Shown here piece after piece: positions 15,754-20,706 of a stretch of 24,623 nucleotides of DNA. The stretch covers positions 1 to 24,623 of IMG/VR virus record IMGVR_UViG_3300044796_000398. One strand, 5' to 3'. Positions within the stretch are counted from its first letter, which is position 1. Every line of letters starts with the position of its first letter. The translations under genes were made by a program, and so were the position numbers. Under the pieces are notes generated by a model. The model was not told the DNA's origin, ran no database searches, and saw nothing but the letters and a program-made list of their open reading frames with translations. The DNA is from a virus.

Positions 15754-16264
15754 TTAAAGTGTCTGATAAAGGCTTGTTTTGTTGCCCTTCGCAACGCCGC
15801 GAGGGTTAACGATACCAATGCCTATGATTTCTGAAACAACCCAGCCAAGTTTCAGCTGTTTTGGTTCATCGGCAGGTAGGACTTCAATGTCCTGACGGAC
15901 TGGCATGACTCCCACGAACTCAGGGTCAGCGCATCCATAGACCGTCCCCGGTGGCACAATCTTCGATACCATAATATCAGCGCCCCAAATGTGAGCATAA
16001 AGCCCAGTTTGTAGGATTTCGCGCTGAGACACGGGATCAATTTCACCAGCATTGTTACCTGACGCAGCCCAATTAAGGATGTCAGTGTATTCATTGATGT
16101 TCATGAAGAACTTCGTTGTCACGAGGTCCCAACGATCAATTTGAACCTTGATGTCAACAAGATCACGTTTAAGCATACCACCATCGGAGATATCTTGAAC
16201 GGTATTTTCGACACCGGCAGCTTGATCAAGAGCCGCGAAAACGTTAGCGTCTTCTTGCGCCATA
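15754..16264 (-). CDS. Major capsid protein, exon 4 (C-terminal 169 residues)
   Basis: Exon 4 begins with T16264, which completes the isoleucine codon AT|T split by intron C, and then reads ATG GCG CAA GAA (M-A-Q-E-D-A-N-V-F). Joined to exon 3 this gives KARQEIMAQEDANVF. The internal ATG at 16263 looks like a start codon but has no ribosome site; the bases upstream are intron. The segment contains LKRDLVDIKVQIDRWDLVTT, GLYAHIWGADIMVSKIVPPG and ends GNKTSLYQTL. It would form the remaining axial domain and the C-terminal strand of an HK97-like capsid protein (fold inferred from the overall pattern and position). It is followed by a strong terminator. Confidence 0.88.
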
Positions 16265-17311
16265 CATGCGCCAACAAGATTTCTCTTGTTGATTGGACTA
16301 TACCTTCGTAGAAATTGGCTTAAAAGCTCATTTCTGCGATTGCTTTGTAGTCTCTGAAGAGATTAGAAGAATCTTATACTGCATTGACGGAATAACAACA
16401 TCTCCAATTAAAGAGCTTAACTTTATACTATTTATCTTATTAAAGCTTAAATAATATGAAATTGTTTTTGTATGTTTACTTGTCAATACTTTGGATGATA
16501 TGTTAAACTTCTTTTCGATCAATTTAGATAATGCCTCATTTTCGTCTTTTGAGAACGAATGCGAGCATATCATAATATTTCGATTTTTAGAAATCGTTCC
16601 ATCATCCATTATCCAAATCGCCAAAGAATATTTTGTAAAGTTCTTTTCGATTAAATCAATATCAAGCGTTTTTTTATTATTTTTATAGAACATTTTATAT
16701 ATTTCTATAAAAACCGGATGGCAAATCGTTGAAAACGGATAAGAATGATATATTTTACCATTTTTCTTATCAATTTTTCTTGTTTGCCTTAATTCTTTTT
16801 TATCATCGTAAATCCAGTCTTTTACTTGTTCTCTTAGCCATAAAACATATTCATAATGTTTCGTGGTTTGTTCAAGCATAAGCTGTGGATACGCTGATCG
16901 CGCCCTAAGATGACCATCTCCGAGAAGAGTTCCGATTAAGAACTCTTTTTCTTTTTGGTCCAATTCTTGTTTTGGGTGCCTTTGATACGGCTCTATTGAT
17001 TTTATGCAATATTTATTTCTTAAACGATGAACCTGACCAAGCGACATATTGAACATTTTTCCGATTTCGTTATCGGATAATTTTTCAACTAAATACAATT
17101 GTTCAAGATTTTCTTTAGAAAGAAAGTTGCGTTTGGATTTTTCTATCTCCTGCTGATTGTCCATATATTTTCCTTATTTTAACTATACTTTTATATAACC
17201 TGCTCGCAGTTGAGATCAGGTATTTTTTGTATGTAAAGGAACTTTTAGGAGTTTCCAGCATAACAGCAATTTTAACGGAAACTATTTGATCAATTCAATT
17301 TTGATCGGTCA
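16265..17311 (-). ncRNA. Group I intron C (1047 nt) in the capsid gene, with LAGLIDADG gene
   Basis: 5' junction GGAAAT|TGACC pairs with the guide GUUUCC (minus strand of 17278-17283); the exon-terminal U faces G as required. P10 is short (UAU with AUA). Core elements, minus strand: P ATGCTGGAAACTC (~17248-17262), Q GACAATCAGCAGG (17149-17161), R TTCAGAGACTACAAAGC (~16342-16358), S GGTATAGTCC (16294-16303). P9 is a hairpin with a GAAA loop (CAACAAGA/TCTTGTTG). The last base, 16265, is the required G. An in-frame stop follows the 5' junction within eight codons, so unspliced mRNA gives a truncated protein. It looks like subgroup IA. The endonuclease gene fills the loop between Q and R. Confidence 0.9.
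16328..17164 (-). CDS. Intron-encoded LAGLIDADG homing endonuclease (intron C), apparently active
   Basis: A 278-aa protein with AAGGA seven bases before ATG 17164. Residues ~29-52 form an HTH-like segment (LSDNEIGKMFNMSLGQVHRL). The two LAGLIDADG motifs are FLIGTLLGDGHL (75-86, D83) and LAIWIMDDG (181-189, D188). Both catalytic acids are present, so the enzyme should be able to cut. The length fits a single-chain double-motif enzyme. Its first codons overlap the intron Q element (ATGGACAATCAGCAGG), and its last codons (SSETTKQ) encode the R element, so coding and ribozyme sequence are shared at both ends. The expected target is the intronless capsid gene at the exon 3/exon 4 junction; this is inferred from intron homing in general. 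Confidence 0.9.
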   Translation of the reverse strand: MDNQQEIEKSKRNFLSKENLEQLYLVEKLSDNEIGKMFNMSLGQVHRLRNKYCIKSIEPYQRHPKQELDQKEKEFLIGTLLGDGHLRARSAYPQLMLEQTTKHYEYVLWLREQVKDWIYDDKKELRQTRKIDKKNGKIYHSYPFSTICHPVFIEIYKMFYKNNKKTLDIDLIEKNFTKYSLAIWIMDDGTISKNRNIMICSHSFSKDENEALSKLIEKKFNISSKVLTSKHTKTISYYLSFNKINSIKLSSLIGDVVIPSMQYKILLISSETTKQSQK

Positions 17312-17513
17312 ATTTCCTGGCGTGCTTTCTGAACAGCACGGTCAATTACGTTGAATCTGCGACGTTTTACTTCCGCAATTCTTACGGTCGGGTTTGAGAA
17401 AACTTCAAACTCGGGGACAGTTACGCGATCGCCGAATACTCGGCTTTCGGGACCTGTGCCGTTGCTTGAAATTACTGTGGCCGCGACGTCGATATCTCTA
17501 TCGTAAACGGGTA
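17312..17513 (-). CDS. Major capsid protein, exon 3 (66 full codons plus two split codons)
   Basis: The exon starts TACCCGTTTACG at 17513 and ends GAAAT at 17312. It encodes PVYDRDIDVAATVISSNG, then GPESRVFGDRVTVPEFEVFS, then KRRRFNVIDRAVQKARQE, with a leucine codon split at its start and an isoleucine codon split at its end. There is no start codon or ribosome site. The first base is preceded by G17514, the terminal G of intron B. An alternative reading that keeps GTA before CCC as a codon does not give a consistent junction; the one chosen gives DPLPQGALPVYDRD. The segment would form part of the capsid P/A domains (inferred). Confidence 0.88.
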
Positions 17514-17682
17514 CACTTTTTGTTAATCTATAACTTTCATTATAGGTCAGACTATATCATCATCCGTTTTAATGGATGCTTTGCGTTTAGTCGTTGAGGA
17601 GCGAGAATTATTCTCTTTCCTGCTGATTGTTCATATTCATTAAACAGCTCTTTAATCAAATCAATATCTACTGATTTATTGA

Positions 17683-17757
17683 GTGAACTACCTCGGCCTG
17701 AAGGCCGATGCTTCCGCAGAATCGTTTAATTCTGCGCGGCTCGTTCCGAACCGCATA
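17683..17757 (-). ncRNA. Omega-RNA-like right end of a TnpB-family element
   Basis: Three hairpins in a row on the minus strand: 17754-17736 (GCGG...CCGC), 17736-17715 (CGCAGAAT/ATTCTGCG) and 17708-17693 (TCGGCC/GGCCGA). The end is GTAGTTCAC at 17691-17683. A hairpin followed by GTAGTTCAC is the usual right end of IS200/IS605 tnpB elements, where it is the scaffold of the guide (omega) RNA. The bases just after it would be the guide: TCAATAAATCAGTAGATATT, which here is intron sequence. No tnpB gene is in the window. Whether it is transcribed or used is unknown. Confidence 0.6.
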
Positions 17758-17762
17758 ATCAT

Positions 17763-17791
17763 ATTATAGCATGCCGCCGGAAGAAGCGCAA
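17763..17791 (-). promoter_or_regulatory. Sigma-70 promoter inside the miniature element
   Basis: Minus strand: -35 TTGCGC (17786-17791), 17-base spacer, perfect -10 TATAAT (17763-17768). Transcription would start about 17756, directly in front of the omega-RNA-like hairpins. It presumably once drove tnpB and its guide RNA. Confidence 0.7.
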
Positions 17792-17958
17792 GCATTTTTA
17801 TGAAAAAGTTTGAGACTGCGGCAATTCATCCCCGTCCTAAAGGACGGGGTTTTCTTGCAGAGAGCAGATAAAGCATTTAACGACATAACTGAACGTTCCA
17901 GCATATAGCAAAGTTTTTCGAGGAGACTTAAATCTCCAAGGCGCTACATTTTAGTTTA

Positions 17959-17973
17959 ACGCACCCTGAGGTA
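17959..17973 (-). CDS. Major capsid protein, exon 2 (15-nt micro-exon)
   Basis: TACCTCAGGGTGCGT supplies the last two bases of a split leucine codon, then CCT CAG GGT GCG (P-Q-G-A), then the first base of the next split leucine codon. The joined peptide DPLPQGALPVYDRD keeps one frame from exon 1 to exon 3. Its 5' end follows G17974, the terminal G of intron A. Its first five bases, UACCU, pair perfectly with AGGUA of intron A (P10). Its last four bases pair with the guide of intron B. The same few bases therefore serve both introns. The exon is far too short to be found by ordinary gene prediction. Confidence 0.85.
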
Positions 17974-19061
17974 CATAGGGTGTTTGTTATTTATTAGACT
18001 TCAAAGGGAACAAGTTTATATTGAAAACACGGTAATATTTGTTTCCTTTTTAACATTATATGCGAAAGTTAGCTACCGTGCTTAACTTATATGTATAATG
18101 TATTCTTCTAATAAAGCTCGACATTTTTGTCAAGCTCCTTACGTCTCTGTAAGGATCGGACTATATCTTTATCTTATTTTCATAAGATATTTGGCATAAA
18201 GTCTCTGAGGAGCGATCAATAAACGGTTTGATGATTTTCATTAGGATTTCCGAGTTTCTTTTGTTTATGCTTAAGAAATAGCTTTTTTTGCCATTTCTTT
18301 CGTATTCACAAATCTTTGAGTTAATTCCGAAGTTTACCTTTAATATTCGTTGCAGAACCTCGTGTTCTTTTAATGAATATTTATAGGTCGAAAATCGTAT
18401 ATTATCTTTTCGAACAATTCCACAATCTGAAAACCAAACAGCTAAGCCAAAGTTTGTTAACAGGTCTATTATATCTTCTCGAATTATTTTACGATTGTTA
18501 TCATAAAATAGCTTCCAAAAAAACTTTAATTCTGTTAACTTTGCGGTTCTAAAACTGTATCCATCCTTTTCTTCAAGAAAATTATTGACATAGTTTCCAA
18601 GAATCATTTTCTGCCAAAGCAGATGATCCTTTTGTTCTTTTCCGCACTTTATCAAGAGCTCAAAAGTATCTTTTGATTGAATCAACCTTCCTTTTCCAAG
18701 AAGCGAACCGACAATGAATTGTCTTTGCTCGTTAGAAAGGGGCGTTTTATTTATTAAGCGATATTTTTTCTTTGTCGGATTCGAATCAATTTCGTATTGT
18801 TTTAGCAATTCGATAACTTCTTCGTGCGGCAATTTAATTATTTCGCTTATTTCAAACGCGGTCAATGTTTTTTCACAAAACATATATTTTAGAAACTCTT
18901 TAGTAACCATTTTGATCTTTCCTGCTGATTGTCTGCTTTATCAATTATTTTGTTATATTTGATTCGATCCGGCGCCTTGCCAAGACCATTTATTATATAA
19001 CACTTTAATTTTGCAGAGTTTCCAGCATATAGCCAAATTTTAGATCCCCTACCTTAATTCA
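17974..19061 (-). ncRNA. Group I intron A (1088 nt) in the capsid gene, with LAGLIDADG gene
   Basis: 5' exon GATCCCT pairs along its full length with guide GGGGATC (minus strand of 19043-19049), U facing G. P10 is UACCU (exon 2) with AGGUA, immediately upstream of the guide. Core, minus strand: P TATATGCTGGAAACTC (19016-19031), Q GACAATCAGCAGG (18921-18933), R CTCAGAGACTTTATGC (~18194-18210), P8 ATCTTAT-GAAA-ATAAGAT, S AAAGATATAGTCCG (18157-18170). Several P9-type hairpins follow (CCTTAC/GTAAGG; CTTGACA/TGTCGAG; CACGGTA/TACCGTG). The terminal G is 17974. Unspliced mRNA reaches a stop (TTG AAT TAA) two codons into the intron. It looks like subgroup IA. Confidence 0.92.
18161..18910 (-). CDS. 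Intron-encoded LAGLIDADG protein (intron A), both catalytic acids lost
   Basis: A 249-aa protein. Both LAGLIDADG positions are clear, but the metal-binding acids are replaced: FIVGSLLGKGRL (65-76) has K73 where the intron C enzyme has D83, and LAVWFSDCG (156-164) has C163 where that enzyme has D188. The frame is intact and the fold signature is kept (N-terminal HTH-like AFEISEIIKLPHEEVIELL). DNA cutting is therefore unlikely, while a structural or maturase role in splicing is possible. The ribosome site AGGAAAG is part of the intron Q element. The C-terminus (SSETLCQISYENKIKI) runs through R and P8, and its stop TAG lies in the S element. Confidence 0.88.
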   Translation of the reverse strand: MVTKEFLKYMFCEKTLTAFEISEIIKLPHEEVIELLKQYEIDSNPTKKKYRLINKTPLSNEQRQFIVGSLLGKGRLIQSKDTFELLIKCGKEQKDHLLWQKMILGNYVNNFLEEKDGYSFRTAKLTELKFFWKLFYDNNRKIIREDIIDLLTNFGLAVWFSDCGIVRKDNIRFSTYKYSLKEHEVLQRILKVNFGINSKICEYERNGKKSYFLSINKRNSEILMKIIKPFIDRSSETLCQISYENKIKI

Positions 19062-19341
19062 AGGGATCGACAACAAGGGCTCGACGAGCGATACCTTGGT
19101 AATCGAGATTTCTACGAATAGGATTCGCCATCGCTTGCGCAAGAGCAATTTTCCCTTCGTGTGTCATTATGGCACGAGAAATAAGCTCATCGCGTCTCTC
19201 ATCGTTTAGGCTTGGTTGCCCAGATAAAGCCATATTAGAGGGCACGTTACTCTCAAGAATTGAGGCGTATTTGCTAAGCCCTTGTACTAGTTCACGGACA
19301 GATGATGCATTCATCTCTCCTCTTGAATCAAAAAAACTCAT
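19062..19341 (-). CDS. Major capsid protein, exon 1 (start of 335-aa protein)
   Basis: ATG 19341 has AAGGA nine bases upstream. Exon 1 encodes MSFFDSRGEMNASSVRELVQ and runs through DERRDELISRAIMTHEGKIA to RRNLDYQGIARRALVVDP, then the first base of a leucine codon. The full coding sequence is join(19341-19062, 17973-17959, 17513-17312, 16264-15754) on the minus strand: 1008 nt, 335 aa plus stop, with one uninterrupted frame. The pattern around VVDPLPQGALPVYDRD, then GDRVTVPEFEVFSNPTVRI and RFNVIDRAVQKARQEI, is that of HK97-like major capsid proteins of large tailed phages. The product would self-assemble into the capsid shell. Assembly requires removal of three introns. Gene order (accessory capsid gene before, adsorption genes after) fits. 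Confidence 0.88.
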
Positions 19342-19355
19342 ATAGTTTCCTTTTT

Positions 19356-19379
19356 AATCATTTGCATATGCCAATGATT
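19356..19379 (-). promoter_or_regulatory. 5'-UTR hairpin before the capsid ribosome site
   Basis: Minus strand AATCATT pairs with AATGATT around a 10-base loop, ending a few bases before AAGGA. A similar hairpin stands before the 232-aa gene. It may protect the mRNA 5' end or tune translation. Confidence 0.4.
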
Positions 19380-19394
19380 TTGTTTCATTTTGTT

Positions 19395-19429
19395 AAAAAA
19401 ATGGGCGCCCGGCACTATGCCAAGCGCCC
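19395..19429 (-). terminator. Intrinsic terminator between the 232-aa gene and the capsid gene
   Basis: Minus strand GGGCGC TT GGCA TAG TGCC GG GCGCCC (19403-19429) followed by ATTTTTTT. The stem is GC-rich and the U tract is clear. Capsid transcription must come from read-through or from a promoter in the 50 bases downstream, where I see no sigma-70-like site. Confidence 0.8.
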
Positions 19430-19436
19430 GCTTATG

Positions 19437-20135
19437 TTACAGTCCTGGCCAGAAGCTGAAGACTGCACGTGTGAACGGACGCACAAGATTCTGTGCGGTC
19501 GGCTGATTGGATGGAGAGTAATAACCTGATACCATATCAAGTGTAGTTTCAACTCTGCCGCCAGATTCAGCAAATTCGAGGAAGCGACCAACAACAACCG
19601 CCTCGAATGCGGCGCTGACGTTTGGTGTTAGCAAACCAGCTGTTGTCGCATAAAGAGCAGCTCCGCCGCTAATTGTGGTGTTTGATGGAACGAGACCAGT
19701 AGACGCGGTTGTATCAACGGCATCTAGAGTTACAGCATATAGACCTGGTTTATCCCATAGTGTGAGTTTACCTGAGCCTGTAGCGGTGTGCGGCCCGAGG
19801 ATCGCACCTGTAATGCTGCTTGCAGAAGGTCCATTTACCTGTGTGCCGGCAGAACCACCAACGACAACACCGAAAAGTGTGCCGTATCCAGTTGTTCCAT
19901 CATCACATAGGAATAGAGGACGCATACCAGACGTCAAGTTGTATGTTACAACTGGACGAGTCTGATTAGCCGAGCTAACATAACCATCGAAAAAGTCCGC
20001 CGCATCAGCTTGCTGAGCAGCGGTTACATATGTAAAGCTAACCACCTCGCCACCTTTTGTTTTGGTGAGGATTGAAGAAAGCCCGTCAAATTGACCTAGT
20101 GGCATAACGCCTGATTGTAGTATTTTTAAAGCCAT
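19437..20135 (-). CDS. Putative capsid accessory / decoration protein
   Basis: A 232-aa protein starting MALKILQSGVMPLGQFDGLS, with AAAGGA upstream of ATG 20135. It is beta-rich and Gly/Thr-rich (YGTLFGVVVGGSAGTQVNGP, GKLTLWDKPGLYAVTLDAVD) with a C-terminal segment VVVGRFLEFAESGGRVETTL and end RAVFSFWPGL. There is no transmembrane or signal segment. Position directly before the major capsid gene and the overall all-beta character suggest a cement or decoration protein, but I do not recognise a named family, and another virion role is possible. A terminator follows the stop codon at once. Confidence 0.6.
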   Translation of the reverse strand: MALKILQSGVMPLGQFDGLSSILTKTKGGEVVSFTYVTAAQQADAADFFDGYVSSANQTRPVVTYNLTSGMRPLFLCDDGTTGYGTLFGVVVGGSAGTQVNGPSASSITGAILGPHTATGSGKLTLWDKPGLYAVTLDAVDTTASTGLVPSNTTISGGAALYATTAGLLTPNVSAAFEAVVVGRFLEFAESGGRVETTLDMVSGYYSPSNQPTAQNLVRPFTRAVFSFWPGL

Positions 20136-20149
20136 TTTATTTTCCTTTA

Positions 20150-20170
20150 TTGCATCAATATTTAATGCAA
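20150..20170 (-). promoter_or_regulatory. 5'-UTR hairpin before the 232-aa gene
   Basis: Minus strand TTGCAT pairs with ATGCAA around a nine-base loop, two bases before AAAGGA. Same layout as the hairpin ahead of the capsid gene. The 138-base gap holding it shows no other clear signal except a weak CAAGC/GCTTG hairpin near 20210-20226. Confidence 0.4.
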
Positions 20171-20273
20171 CTGTTTCTTACATCTTTGGGGTCTTATAGA
20201 TTTTTAAGCAAGCATTAAGCTTGTTCTTATGATTACATATCAAAATATTACATATTTCTAAAATTATTTTTAC

Positions 20274-20705
20274 TTATTGCGCATTTTTATTTTCGACAGA
20301 AATAGCCTTTAATTGCTGCAATTTTGCCAATGCCTGCTGAACATCATTCAATGTTGTGTTAAACTTTTTATTAGAATCGCTCCATAATAACCCTTTAACA
20401 TTTGGATTATTTGTGACATTTGCAATTTTATCTTCAACATTTTTTGCTGCCGCTATTAGCTTGTCATCAACAACGCCTGTCGGATCCAATCCAAAATATG
20501 ATTGAAATTGTTTTATTGTATCATCTCCGTCTGCTGCGAATGACATATCGCCGCAGTTTGACGGCGTTATGCTTGAAAAAAACTCATCTTTTGGTCTGCT
20601 AAAATCTCTATCATCGCTCATTATCACCTGCTTTGTGGCAGATGCGTTATCAAAGTTTGTTTCAAGTCCCATTTGAGCCTGAGCGTATGTTTTTAATCTG
20701 CCCAT
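20274..20705 (-). CDS. Hypothetical virion protein with peptidoglycan-binding-like segment
   Basis: A 143-aa protein starting MGRLKTYAQAQMGLETNFDN at ATG 20705, which lies one base after the stop of the 431-aa gene (TAATATG). A longer in-frame extension to 20828 only shadows the upstream gene's Pro/Lys-rich tail, so it is not used. Residues ~60-95 (IKQFQSYFGLDPTGVVDDKL) have the F-Q-x-x-x-G-L-x-x-T-G-x-V-D pattern of peptidoglycan-binding domain 1, although the usual T-x-x-A-V end is weak. The C-terminal ~50 residues are helical (LNDVQQALAKLQQLKA). No ribosome site is visible; translational coupling is likely. A wall-contact function is only suggested. Confidence 0.6.
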   Translation of the reverse strand: MGRLKTYAQAQMGLETNFDNASATKQVIMSDDRDFSRPKDEFFSSITPSNCGDMSFAADGDDTIKQFQSYFGLDPTGVVDDKLIAAAKNVEDKIANVTNNPNVKGLLWSDSNKKFNTTLNDVQQALAKLQQLKAISVENKNAQ

Positions 20706-20706
20706 A

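Larger units (their letters stand above)
17683..17854 (-). mobile_element. Miniature IS200/IS605 (TnpB-type) element without transposase genes
   Basis: The left end has the subterminal hairpin CCCCGTCC-TTTA-GGACGGGG (17830-17849) followed by ATGAATTGCC. The right end has the hairpin plus GTAGTTCAC at 17683. Both are typical of the single-stranded-transposing IS200/IS605 superfamily; there are no terminal inverted repeats or target duplications. About 170 bp remain, with the internal tnpB deleted. It is GC-rich next to AT-rich intron sequence, which supports a foreign origin. The left boundary is uncertain by about 10 bases. It is inside intron B, between the P and Q core elements, so splicing would remove it from the capsid mRNA. 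Confidence 0.72.
17514..17958 (-). ncRNA. Group I intron B (445 nt), no endonuclease, carrying a TnpB-type relic
   Basis: 5' junction GGTGCGT|TAAAC, where GCGU pairs with guide GCGC (minus strand of 17941-17944) with the U facing G. P10 is UAC with GUA. Core, minus strand: P TATATGCTGGAACG (~17896-17910), Q GAACAATCAGCAGG (~17617-17631), R CTCAACGACTAAACGC (divergent from the sister introns, ~17581-17596), P8 CATCC/GGATG, S GATATAGTCTG (~17546-17556), P9 CTATAAT-GAAA-GTTATAG. The terminal G is 17514. P6 is a short hairpin (GAGAATAATTCTC) instead of an endonuclease gene. A foreign ~170-bp segment sits between P and Q, i.e. in the P5 region. R is degenerate, so splicing efficiency is uncertain, but P7 can still form (GACU/AGUC). 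Confidence 0.82.

Noticed and set aside
15852-16094. Minus-strand frame of 80 codons inside capsid exon 4
   Set aside because: It overlaps the capsid frame entirely and has no motif or ribosome site.
16263-16263. ATG 16263 as the start of an independent 169-aa gene
   Set aside because: The sequence directly upstream is the 3' end of intron C, there is no ribosome site, and the product lacks the N-terminal half of the capsid protein found in exons 1-3.
17514-17958. Classical IStron (intron plus IS605 element at its 3' end)
   Set aside because: In IStrons the element lies at the 3' end of the ribozyme. Here it lies between P and Q, and Q, R and S follow it.
17959-17969. An alternative end of exon 2 after GGGT (11-nt exon 2)
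   Set aside because: It gives a good P1 helix but no partner with a terminal G in the correct frame. The 15-nt version satisfies U at the junction, terminal G, P10 and the frame, and gives LPQGALPVYD.
16265-19061. Inteins instead of introns in the capsid gene
   Set aside because: Stops occur within a few codons of each junction, the LAGLIDADG genes are in other frames, and clear ribozyme core elements are present.
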